A stretch of DNA of 64,000 nt from Sutterella sp. (lineage in GTDB: Bacteria > Pseudomonadota > Gammaproteobacteria > Burkholderiales > Burkholderiaceae_F): assembly GCA_019418605.1 (NCBI GenBank), contig DYBN01000059.1, forward strand, positions 10,480-74,479. Reading direction: 5' to 3'. Shown piece after piece: positions 53,350-61,011 of the stretch; the stretch's first letter is position 1; each line of letters starts with the position of its first letter. The notes under the pieces are model-generated. The model saw nothing but the letters and a program-made list of their open reading frames with translations. It was not told the origin of the DNA and ran no database searches. A program made the position numbers and the translations under genes.

Positions 53350-55665
53350 TCATGATCCCTCGCGGCGCGCGCGCATCTGCTCGCCAAAGACGACCGAGCT
53401 GTTGACGGCCCCGGTCTCTTCGGGCGAAGGCGAGGCAAAGGAAAGCGACAAGCCCTGCGCGAGCACGATGTCGACTTCGCGCCCGCTGTCCAGTTCCAAA
53501 ACCGGGAAAATCTTGTCGGCAAGCTTTAAGTAGTAGTTGACGATGCGGTCCATGGCGCTGTCGACGCCTTCTCCAATGCCCGCGGCCCACGGGTTGTCGA
53601 CGGTGCTGCCGACAGCGCCCGAGCTGTAGGTGGTTGAGCTTTGTGCGGAGAGCGACACGGCGCGTCCAAGGCCCGAAATGGCGCCCGTAAAAAGCGCGCT
53701 TGCAATGGCCTGCCCGCTTCGCGTCACAAGGCGCGCTCTGACGCCTGCTTTTCCGTCTTCGCCCGTGACGTAGCCCTGCACGCGCACGTCGACCGCTTTG
53801 CCCTGTTTGTTCATGCAGCTCAGGCGGTCAAGCCGCACGAGCACGCGCTCGCTTGAGATGTCGCCTGCGGCATTGGCCGTCACAAAGCAGCGCTTGACGT
53901 TGGCCTTGAACGAGTTGGGAAGCTGCGCAAAGTTCGTCACCTCTAAAAGCAGCGGCATCGGGTTTTGCGCGGCGTTGCCGCCCGTGGGGGCGGTCACGCC
54001 CGAGAGCACCACGGCTCTGGCGAAACTGCCCGCGGGCAGATAGGTCTTCTCGGGCTCGTGCCGCGCGCGGTTGGCGGCAATCGGCAGGTCCGCATTGCGA
54101 GGAACCCGCCGCTGGGACTTCCCCGCTTCCTTTTGCACCGTGCTGTCGGCCACCTTTACGACTCGCATGGCTTCGCTCGAGGCGAGCGCGCCTCCGGCCA
54201 CCTTGAGGTTGGCAAGAAGCTCGGCCTCTCTGGCCAACCTCTCGCCCTCGCTGCCTGCGAGGTCTGCCAAGCTCGTCTCGGGCGGAATCCCGGGGCTGGC
54301 CACGCGCGCATCGCGCGCAAGGCCCGTCAAGCGCCCCTCAAGGGCGGCTCTGGCGTCTTCCTCCTCTCCCGCCTCCCCCTTGCCCCTGCCCGCCTTTCCT
54401 TCCTTGGCAAGGCTCTTGAGCCTGGCGTCAAGCTGCGCCATCATCGACTCGACCGACTTCATCTTGCCGCCCAAGGCGTCTAGCTTTTCTTCGTACTGCC
54501 GCTGAAAGCTCTGCTTGTCGAGGCTGTCGGGCTCCAAGCGAAAGTCGTTGCGGTAGGTTTTGACTTCGGGCTTTTTGGGGGCTTGGTTGGTTTGGCTCAC
54601 ATAGGCCACAAAGCCTGCGGCCGCTATCAAGGCCGCCGCCACAACAAGAAGATTGCGGTTTTGACGCTTTTTCTCTTGCCGCTGATCGTTGACCCGCGAG
54701 AGGCTCTCGCGCTTGGCGCGCGTCTTTAAAAGCCGCCACGCACTGCGCCCCGCGCGCAGGATGCGCTCGGAAATCGGCACTCGCACCTTTTCTTGCGAAC
54801 CGGCAACGCCGGCGGGAAAGCCTTCAAACGCGTCCTGTTCGCCCAACGCCGCCTCGGCGCGATAAAGGCCCTTTGTCGCACGCGCCTGTGCAAGGCCCCC
54901 GAGGGGAGCCTCAGCGGCCCCGCCAAAAATCTCGATTTGCTCACGCAGGCGGTCGGATTCGCCCTGCGCGGGGCTCATTGCCGCATCGACTGCGCTCTCT
55001 GCGTTCTCCTCATTCGCTGCGCCGCCCGCGGGAGCGCTGTTTTGCCCCGCGGCGAGCCCGTCGCCTTGCACAGCGCCAAAGGCCGCGCCGGTGCTGCTTT
55101 TTTCCGTTTCATTCATGACTGACGCCCTGTCGGCTGGTTTTTCGGTGGTTTGCGTAAAACCCCTTTGTGCGGAGAGCGCCGCGGCGGCGCTTTCGTCTCT
55201 TTCGTCTCTCTCGTCTCTCTCGTTTCTTTCACCGCTCCCGGCTCCCCCGGCGCTTCCTGCGCCATCCGCATCCGCCGTGTTCTCTTTGTTCGCCTTGCTC
55301 GCCTTGTTTGCTTTGTCAGCTTTGCCCTCGGACGAGGTCCCAAAGAGCACCTCGCGCGCAGCGCTCTCTTGCAGTTCCTGCATCCAGAAGGTGGGCTTGG
55401 GATCCTCGGCATAGGGCAGCCCCAGAGCGCGCGCCAAGCGCGCACGTGCCGCATCAAGGCTTTCGTCGGGTTCGGGCATGAGCGTGTTGGCAAAGGGCTC
55501 CTTGCCGACTTCACGAACCTCAGCGGCGGACTTGCGGGGCGCTTCGGTCCTTTCGGCCTTCGCTGCCTTCGCGGTCTTTTCAGACTTCCGGGCCTTCTCA
55601 GGCTTTTCGGCCGCATCCGCCTTCCCGGTCTTTGCGGCCGGGTTGCTACTTTTTGCCTGCGTCAT
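53350..55665 (-). CDS. traB: TraB, VirB10-like inner-to-outer membrane scaffold
   Basis: Encodes 771 residues, longer than F TraB (475). The extra length is an N-terminal low-complexity region of about 300 residues with Ala/Lys/Glu and in-frame short repeats (GERNERDERDERDES near residue 145). One membrane helix LLVVAAALIAAAGFVAYVS lies near residue 335, then a coiled coil (KLDALGGKMKSVESMMAQLD). The VirB10/TraB beta-barrel core begins near residue 545 with LPAGSFARAVVLSGV, and VRVQGYVTGEDGKAG follows. It forms the core channel with TraK and TraV. Start ATG 55665 overlaps traK by 20 bases. Confidence 0.88.
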   Translation of the reverse strand: MTQAKSSNPAAKTGKADAAEKPEKARKSEKTAKAAKAERTEAPRKSAAEVREVGKEPFANTLMPEPDESLDAARARLARALGLPYAEDPKPTFWMQELQESAAREVLFGTSSEGKADKANKASKANKENTADADGAGSAGGAGSGERNERDERDERDESAAAALSAQRGFTQTTEKPADRASVMNETEKSSTGAAFGAVQGDGLAAGQNSAPAGGAANEENAESAVDAAMSPAQGESDRLREQIEIFGGAAEAPLGGLAQARATKGLYRAEAALGEQDAFEGFPAGVAGSQEKVRVPISERILRAGRSAWRLLKTRAKRESLSRVNDQRQEKKRQNRNLLVVAAALIAAAGFVAYVSQTNQAPKKPEVKTYRNDFRLEPDSLDKQSFQRQYEEKLDALGGKMKSVESMMAQLDARLKSLAKEGKAGRGKGEAGEEEDARAALEGRLTGLARDARVASPGIPPETSLADLAGSEGERLAREAELLANLKVAGGALASSEAMRVVKVADSTVQKEAGKSQRRVPRNADLPIAANRARHEPEKTYLPAGSFARAVVLSGVTAPTGGNAAQNPMPLLLEVTNFAQLPNSFKANVKRCFVTANAAGDISSERVLVRLDRLSCMNKQGKAVDVRVQGYVTGEDGKAGVRARLVTRSGQAIASALFTGAISGLGRAVSLSAQSSTTYSSGAVGSTVDNPWAAGIGEGVDSAMDRIVNYYLKLADKIFPVLELDSGREVDIVLAQGLSLSFASPSPEETGAVNSSVVFGEQMRARREGS

Positions 55666-56761
55666 CGGCCGCTCCCAGCGCTTCGGAAGTAAAGACGACG
55701 GGGGCCTCGTCGCCCGAGGCAGCCGCGCGCGACGCCTCCGGCATGAGCCCCAGCTTGTTTCTTGAGCGGATCACAAGGATCGTGCCGCCCTCGCCCGGCG
55801 CGAAGTCCACGCTCTCGGCGCCAATGGCCGCCACGCCCGTCACCGACTGCGCAAGGCTGTTGAGTTCGAGCGTTCGGCGGGAGGTGTTGAGGTTGGTAAA
55901 GAAGAGCTCCTCGCAGACAAACGATTCGCTCACCCAGGCGCGCACGGGCCGCACCGAGAAGCCCTCCCAGTGCGTGCGGGCAAGGCTTGAGACGTCGACC
56001 GGCCGCACGCGGGCCGTGTCAGATGAAAACGCAAGGCCCACTGCCGCAGGCTCTTTTGCGCTCTTGTCAGCGGCAGTCTCCCGCACGATCTCCTTGAGCT
56101 GCCCGATGAAGTCTTCGGCCGCAAGGCTTGCCGACGGGGCGGCAAGCGCCTCCTGCAGGGCCTGCAGCGCCGGCGTATCGGAGAGGCTTTTTGCCGCCGC
56201 AAGCCCGGGCGCGAGGTCAATGGTTTGGCTCGGCACGTCGGCCGCGGCAAAGCGCACGGCGTGGTTTTCCGTGGCGGTGTTGAAAAAGGCCGAGGTAACG
56301 GCCGCACGCCCCGGATGCGCGGCAAGCCAGGCCGGGCGCACGCGCACAAAGACGATGCCTCGCTCCTTGTCGGCCGAAATTTCCAAGGCCTGCGCGTCAA
56401 AGACGACGTCGGTGATTTTGTCGCCCTTCACCCGCACCAAATTGACGTGATCGCGCGCAAGGGGGCGCGCGGGCTCTTCGCCCGCATCAAGAGATGAGGA
56501 CTTGTCGCTAAAAACGGCAGGGGCTGCAGGGGCTGCCGCCTGCGCTGCAGGTGCGGGTACGCGCTCGTGCGTGTCAAATGCCGCCGCATCGGGCGTCGTG
56601 TCAAAAGGCGCTTGACCGCCTTCTTCAAGGCCAGAGGCGTGAACCGCGCAGGCAAAGGCTGCGGCGGCCAGGGCTGAGAAAAGAGCCCGTGCGCAGAGGC
56701 CCGAAAATCCTGAGCAAGGCGCTGCGTGCGCGCTCGGCAAGGTCTTTACGTGAGAGAACAT
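55646..56761 (-). CDS. traK: TraK, VirB9-like secretin component
   Basis: Encodes 371 residues from ATG 56761; the upstream extension to 56866 is weak. A signal peptide ends near AVHASG. The TraK pattern is visible in NLVRVKGDKITDVVFDAQA near residue 100 and IVFVRVRP, and in the C-terminal beta domain ESFVCEELFFTNLNTSRR with TGVAAIGAESVDFAPGEGG. TraK forms the outer ring of the channel with TraV and TraB. Overlaps traB by 20 bases. The N-terminal 60 residues after the signal are Ala/Pro-rich and not conserved in F. Confidence 0.8.
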   Translation of the reverse strand: MFSHVKTLPSAHAAPCSGFSGLCARALFSALAAAAFACAVHASGLEEGGQAPFDTTPDAAAFDTHERVPAPAAQAAAPAAPAVFSDKSSSLDAGEEPARPLARDHVNLVRVKGDKITDVVFDAQALEISADKERGIVFVRVRPAWLAAHPGRAAVTSAFFNTATENHAVRFAAADVPSQTIDLAPGLAAAKSLSDTPALQALQEALAAPSASLAAEDFIGQLKEIVRETAADKSAKEPAAVGLAFSSDTARVRPVDVSSLARTHWEGFSVRPVRAWVSESFVCEELFFTNLNTSRRTLELNSLAQSVTGVAAIGAESVDFAPGEGGTILVIRSRNKLGLMPEASRAAASGDEAPVVFTSEALGAADDAGKK

Positions 56762-56908
56762 GGCGTCAAATGAAGAGAAATCTGAGGAGGTATTGCCGGG
56801 GCTTGAGAAGCAAAAGTTCAAAAAAACGCGCGGCAAAAGGACACAAAGGGACGCAAAAGGCCGCAAAGGGAGGCGGCGTCAAACAAAAACCGAAAGGAGC
56901 GCGGGGCC

Positions 56909-57595
56909 TCAAGGCTCGATGCCGGCGCTTGCTCTTTGATCCTCGCTTTGGGGCCGCGATTTGCCTTTTGACCGTGCGGCAGCGCCCGTTGGCGGCTCGT
57001 CGGCTGCCTCAGCCTTTTTCTTTTCTTCGCTGATCGTGAGCTGCACGATCCACAGGCGCCCCAAGCGCACGGTGCTCTTGAGACACGCGGCCATTCTCGA
57101 AGCGTCCGTGACGGCCTTGCCGATCATCGTGCGGCGCTCGCCCGTGACGCACGTCGTCATCGTCTCCGGGTCAACAGTGGCGGCTTCCGCAAAAAAGGCC
57201 GTGGCTGCCTGGTTGCGCTCAAGGCTCGCGGCAGCGCGCCGCAGGCTTGAGGCGATTTCGCCGTAGCTCTCGGGGGCGACGTACTTCAAAAAGGTCTCCG
57301 TCTGCCAGGCCGCGGTTTGGGGCGACATGTTGAGCACAAGGCCCAAAGAGGCGATGGAGAAGCGCTCAAGCAGGTTGGCGCTTACGCTTTCGGTCATCGC
57401 CACGTAGGGCTCTGCAGATTCAGGGGCAATGACGACCGTTCTCGTGCGGTCTTCTTTCGTCAAGAGGTAGATCGAGAGCGCAATGTTGACCAGCATGCTC
57501 ATCGTGAGCAGCACGAACACCGCCCGGCGAATCTGCAGGTGCGCGGCCGCCTCGGTCGTGATGCGCCGGTAAATCGTCTCGGAAGTCTCACGCAT
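56909..57595 (-). CDS. traE: TraE, VirB8-like inner-membrane protein
   Basis: Encodes 228 residues from ATG 57595. One helix at about residues 24-46 (AVFVLLTMSMLVNIALSIYL) is followed by a periplasmic domain with TVVIAPESAEPYVAMTESVS and FSIASLGLVLNMSPQTA, as in TraE. The C-terminal 35 residues are a charged, Lys-rich tail. TraE is essential for F pilus assembly. It lies between traL and traK, the conserved order; the 223-base gap before it (57596-57818) holds no other gene. Confidence 0.85.
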   Translation of the reverse strand: MRETSETIYRRITTEAAAHLQIRRAVFVLLTMSMLVNIALSIYLLTKEDRTRTVVIAPESAEPYVAMTESVSANLLERFSIASLGLVLNMSPQTAAWQTETFLKYVAPESYGEIASSLRRAAASLERNQAATAFFAEAATVDPETMTTCVTGERRTMIGKAVTDASRMAACLKSTVRLGRLWIVQLTISEEKKKAEAADEPPTGAAARSKGKSRPQSEDQRASAGIEP

Positions 57596-57818
57596 GGGTT
57601 TGCTCGTCTGTCGGTGAAAACTCTGGGGCGCAAGCCTTTCATTGCGGCGCGCTTGGCGCCTGCTTGCGCGAAAAGGGAAATTCGAGAAAGGGGTTCGAAA
57701 TCCGGGGCCATCCGCTTGAGAAACAAACGAAAACAGAAACGGAAAGCCCACGGTCGAGCTTGTTGATGCGAAGGAAAAAGAAGGCGCGGCCGGCAGCGCA
57801 GCGTCTGTGACGCGCCCC

Positions 57819-58118
57819 TTATCCGATGAAGTGGCGCCTTGCGCTTGCCGGAAGCCGCCCGAAGACGTCAAAGGGCAGATGCCAGTAGACAAGGGCAAAG
57901 GCCTTGGCAACGCCCCCGCCCGCCCGCGCCCTGCTCCAGAGCCAGCAGGCGGCAAAGGCGCTTACGCACCCCCAGAAAGGTCCCGACATGATGATGCCGA
58001 TGGCCATGCCGACCCCCGCCGTCATCACGTAGTCGATCTCCCAGAAGAGAAACCGGGGACTTGCGTCGAGCGTTCTCGGCACGCTCACCCAGCCTGCTGC
58101 GTGTTCATCGTCCTTCAT
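57819..58118 (-). CDS. traL: TraL, small membrane protein of pilus assembly
   Basis: Encodes 99 residues from ATG 58118; a TTG at 58133 is less likely. It contains VPRTLDASPRFLFWEID followed by two close membrane segments (VMTAGVGMAIGIIMSGPFWG, CVSAFAACWLW), then HLPFDVFGRLPASARRHFIG. This layout and size match TraL, the VirB3 counterpart. Sits 42 bases after traA. Confidence 0.85.
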   Translation of the reverse strand: MKDDEHAAGWVSVPRTLDASPRFLFWEIDYVMTAGVGMAIGIIMSGPFWGCVSAFAACWLWSRARAGGGVAKAFALVYWHLPFDVFGRLPASARRHFIG

Positions 58119-58160
58119 GGCGCTTTTTTCCAATCCCTCGCATCAAACGAACGGCGCCCT

Positions 58161-58631
58161 TTAGACGCTGCCCGCGCCAAACATCGCGTCGACGATGTTG
58201 GGCAGCATCAGCAGCGCCACGCCCGCGGCGATGGCGCTCACGGCCGCCACAACCGAGCCGCGGATGATGCCGATGCCAAGACCCACGAGCAGGAACGTCA
58301 CCGAGATGGTCTTGCCGAGGTACCCCGTGCTCCAGGAGCGCACGAGGTTGTAGAGGTCCTCGAATTCCCCGCCGTCGTCGACCGCGGCAAGGGCGCTGCC
58401 GCTTGTGAGCATCCACAAAAGGGCGGCCGCAGCAAGAATGAGCGCGTACTGCATGAAGGGCGAGCGGGCGGCGCTGCGCAAGACGGCCGCCGCCCCGCCC
58501 ATGGAGGACGCGGGCGACACAATGCCCCTGCGCGAGGCCGCATCTTCGACCTTGCACGCAAAGCGCGAGGAGAGATCAAGGACGGCGCCAAAGGCCTTGA
58601 GCCCGAGGCCGTCGATTGATGAAAGCTTCAA
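58161..58631 (-). CDS. traA: TraA-like pilin precursor
   Basis: Encodes 156 residues with an unusually long leader. The hydrophobic run ALILAAAALLWMLTSGSALA ends at residue 82, giving a mature pilin of about 74 residues (AVDDGGEFEDLYNLVRSWST at its start), near the 70 of F pilin, with two hydrophobic helices. The start is TTG at 58631, supported by a perfect AAGGAG six bases upstream (58638-58643). F pilin needs TraQ and signal peptidase; neither TraQ nor a LepB/TrhF-type peptidase gene is in view. First gene of the tra operon. Confidence 0.8.
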   Translation of the reverse strand: MKLSSIDGLGLKAFGAVLDLSSRFACKVEDAASRRGIVSPASSMGGAAAVLRSAARSPFMQYALILAAAALLWMLTSGSALAAVDDGGEFEDLYNLVRSWSTGYLGKTISVTFLLVGLGIGIIRGSVVAAVSAIAAGVALLMLPNIVDAMFGAGSV

Positions 58632-58637
58632 GATGAA

Positions 58638-58643
58638 CTCCTT
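58638..58643 (-). promoter_or_regulatory. Strong ribosome-binding site deciding the TTG start of traA
   Basis: AAGGAG on the minus strand, six bases before TTG 58631 and with no ATG nearby in frame, fixes the start of the pilin gene. Confidence 0.7.
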
Positions 58644-58780
58644 AAAAAAACACAGTGAGTAAAGAAACGCCCCCTTCTTCAGTGGTGAACCGAAGAAGAA
58701 TCTTGGGGCGCCCGCGCACTGGTGCGGCGAAAGGCGCGATGGCGGAAACCCTTTGCCCTCAAAGTCCGACGAAGGTGAAG

Positions 58781-58823
58781 AGGTCCACTTGTATCCGTGC
58801 TGAATTAACGACGAGATGGACCT
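58781..58823. repeat. Inverted repeat AGGTCCA/TGGACCT upstream of traA
   Basis: Perfect seven-base arms (58781-58787 and 58817-58823) separated by 29 bases, about 150 bases before traA. A candidate operator for a tra regulator, or part of a transfer origin. Confidence 0.4.
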
Positions 58824-59253
58824 TCCGCCGGTGCGCGGCGGGGGCGCATTCTGCTTGAGTCAAGGAGCGTTGTCAGCCATCCTGAAGCTTGCTGCGGGAA
58901 TTGTTTCCGATCTGCGGATGGGTAAGGGGTTTTAAGAGGCGGGCGAAGACGAAGGAAATAAAGCCGCAGAGAATGAGGGAAATTTCTTTTGTTATCAAGA
59001 TCTTGCAAACGGTCCGATAACGAAGGAAGAAGCAGGACCAGCCGCCTCTTAAGATTTCGGATCGTCTACTTTTTCTGACGCTTGGATAAGAAAGAATTGC
59101 AAAAACGGCTCTCGGCGTACTCAAACGCGTCTTGACAGCGCCGGAGCATTTGGATAGGCCGCTTTTGTCGTGAAGGTCCGGAAGGATGGGAGCGGCAAAA
59201 CCTTCTTCGTCTTCCTCAAATTGAGCGGACTTGTCAAGCCTCGCGTGATGGTA

Positions 59254-59270
59254 CTTGTCAATTTGACGAG
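59254..59270. promoter_or_regulatory. Operator-like palindrome, near copy of the XRE-gene site
   Basis: CTTGTCA-ATT-TGACGAG has the same seven-base arms and three-base spacer as the palindrome at 30473-30491 (one arm mismatch). A half-site TTGTCA lies at 59231-59236. Likely bound by the same regulator. Confidence 0.45.
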
Positions 59271-59793
59271 TTTATAAGGGTTGTTCCGAATCCGATAGGT
59301 AGTAAACCTTAGGCATGAACACGGTGTCTCGTGAACAATCATTCACCGTAAAAATTACGGCGAATCAATCGCTTGCCGTTCATGAAGCGCTGTCCAATCC
59401 GAGGTTCGAAGACGGTCACTGCGGGGTGTTCCGTTCAAGGGCGGTGCGTGCGCGGCCTGCTTTGACCGCCAGCATTCGTGTAGTATCCGCCGCCTTCGGA
59501 AAAAGTGTTGAGCCGGTGCGACATCGCGTCCGGCTTGGCACGACACAAGGAAAACAGGCTGCCGGCAAGGCGTGGGCCTCATGCGCGTCTGTCCTTCCTT
59601 GTGCCCGTCTGCGCCCTTCTTTATTCGGGCGCGGACACATCCGAAGCGCCGGTCAAGGGAAACGGCGGCACCAGAAGCCGCCTTTTGTGCTTTTGTGCGC
59701 TTGACCGACGCCGGGGTTTTTCGTGCAGCTCACCCGGGAAGATGAGTGGACCAAGCAGCTGCCCTCTTTACTTGAAAAATAAAAAGGCTCGCC

Positions 59794-60594
59794 ATGATCC
59801 AAGAAAGCCTGACGCCGCGCATCTCCAACAGCGGCCCCATGATCTCCTTTGAACCTCTTCGCGGCCGCCAGCCGGAATTTTCCCTGCGCGACCTCGTGAG
59901 CACGATAAAGGAGCTTCTCACCATCTCGCCTCAGGCGCTGCGCGAGGATGCCTCGCTCATCAGCGAGGCGATGATCACCGACTTCGTCAACGCCTCCCGC
60001 CACAGGCCCGTGTCGGTGAAGACCATCGTCAACCGGCTCGAAGAGCACCTGCTGCGCCCGGCGCTGCCGCACCCCCATCTGCTTGCGGGCATGATCGGTC
60101 CGCAGGCGGCATCGTCGCTATCGGCCTTCATTGAAAACGGCCGAAGCCTCAAGGGACGCCTTTTCTTTGTCTTTCGCCACAAGATCGCGCTTGCGGGCGG
60201 CCGCATCCATCACTTCAACACGGCCGCAGCCGACGACGGGCCTGCGCCCGCGGGCGCGCGCGAGGCCTTTGTCTATTGCCTTGTGAGCCCCGGGGGCCGG
60301 CAGCGCTTCTATCACTTCTCAAAGGAAGCAAATGAGAAGAAGCGCCTCAGGGGACTCGTTCGAGCCGTCATGCGCCACTGCGATCAGAGCCTGCACGTGG
60401 GGCTCATCCCCGTGGCCGCGCAGGGGCCTTTGGCGCAAAAGGGCCTCTGGCAAGCCCCGGAGCTTGAGTCGCACTGGGGGTATGCGCCGAAACTGAAGCA
60501 AACCCTGCACGTGCATCCGCTCGCTCTGGCCGATGACAATGCGCTCCTGCAGATGAGCACGCTTCGGTTTGCCGTGAGCAGCGAGGCGTTCTGA
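59794..60594 (+). CDS. Hypothetical protein of unrecognised family
   Basis: Encodes 266 residues. No signal peptide or membrane helix. The N-terminal half is helical (FSLRDLVSTIKELLTISPQ); the C-terminal half looks alpha/beta (GRLFFVFRHKIALAGGRIHH, FVYCLVSPGGRQRFYHFSKE, HCDQSLHVGLIPVAAQGPLA). I do not recognise it. It is oriented away from the tra operon, has its own strong terminator and sits between the putative tra control region and an autotransporter. A role in the element, for example regulation, is possible but unsupported. Confidence 0.6.
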   Translation: MIQESLTPRISNSGPMISFEPLRGRQPEFSLRDLVSTIKELLTISPQALREDASLISEAMITDFVNASRHRPVSVKTIVNRLEEHLLRPALPHPHLLAGMIGPQAASSLSAFIENGRSLKGRLFFVFRHKIALAGGRIHHFNTAAADDGPAPAGAREAFVYCLVSPGGRQRFYHFSKEANEKKRLRGLVRAVMRHCDQSLHVGLIPVAAQGPLAQKGLWQAPELESHWGYAPKLKQTLHVHPLALADDNALLQMSTLRFAVSSEAF

Positions 60595-60654
60595 CGAACG
60601 CTGGTTCGTTGCACATTCCCAACGAATTCAAAGGCTTGATCCTTTGACCTTGAT

Positions 60655-60690
60655 CGCCCCGGAAGGCGTTTGCCCTCCGGGGCGATTTTG
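60655..60690 (+). terminator. Intrinsic terminator after the 59794 gene
   Basis: Arms CGCCCCGGAAGG and CCCTCCGGGGCG pair in 11 of 12 positions around a short loop and are followed by ATTTT. It lies 60 bases after the stop. Confidence 0.75.
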
Positions 60691-61011
60691 CTTGCGCTGC
60701 AAGTCTTTCGAAAGTTGCATGGAAAGACAGTTGGTCCGTCGGAATTTGAGAGGTTTTTCCTTGAAAACCCGTATCCATCTTGGTTACATGTTGCGTTGTT
60801 TGACTGCCACTCTGAGGACAGTATCTTTGATTTTCTCCTTTTGAATCAACGCTTTATCAAATCTCCTAAAAAATATCTTTCCGCACAACTTATGCGGGTT
60901 TTCCCGTACTTAGGGGGGGGGGGGGCAACAGATTTTTACACTCGCCTGGATTGCCGAAATTCCGTATCGAATTTCCGACAATTGTTGTTTCAAAGCTTTT
61001 GAGAAATTCAA
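60691..61011. promoter_or_regulatory. AT-rich region upstream of autotransporter; possible gene remnant
   Basis: Contains the G13 run (60913-60925) and must hold the autotransporter promoter. A plus-strand frame reads FERFFLENPYPSWLHVALFD and DFLLLNQRFIKSPKKYLSAQ before the G run; it looks more protein-like than a chance frame, but it has no credible start (it runs through the terminator) and may be a truncated gene end. The G run would frameshift it if its length changed. Confidence 0.4.
60913..60925. repeat. Homopolymeric run of 13 G, candidate phase-variation tract
   Basis: Thirteen consecutive G in otherwise AT-rich DNA, 87 bases upstream of the autotransporter start. Runs of this length slip easily during replication and commonly switch surface proteins on and off, either by changing promoter spacing or shifting a frame. 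The run could also be partly a sequencing artefact. Confidence 0.7.

Larger units (their letters stand above)
58644..59793. promoter_or_regulatory. 1.15 kb upstream region of the tra operon, no secure gene
   Basis: The region holds no open frame with a credible start, motif or signal, although it is long and partly AT-richer (58870-59300). It must include the promoter of the minus-strand tra operon and perhaps oriT. Two dyads stand out: AGGTCCA/TGGACCT (58781-58823) and a TTGTCA-ATT-TGAC palindrome (59254-59270). No clear -35/-10 pair could be chosen. Confidence 0.45.

Noticed and set aside
59158..59277. Short plus-strand frame ending in LVKPRVMVLVNLTSL
   Set aside because: Only about 40 codons between stops and it overlaps the palindrome; too short to support without a match.
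59315..59704. Plus-strand open frame of 129 residues upstream of the 266-residue gene
   Set aside because: The translation turns into Arg/Pro/Ala-rich low complexity, with no ribosome site or recognisable motif.
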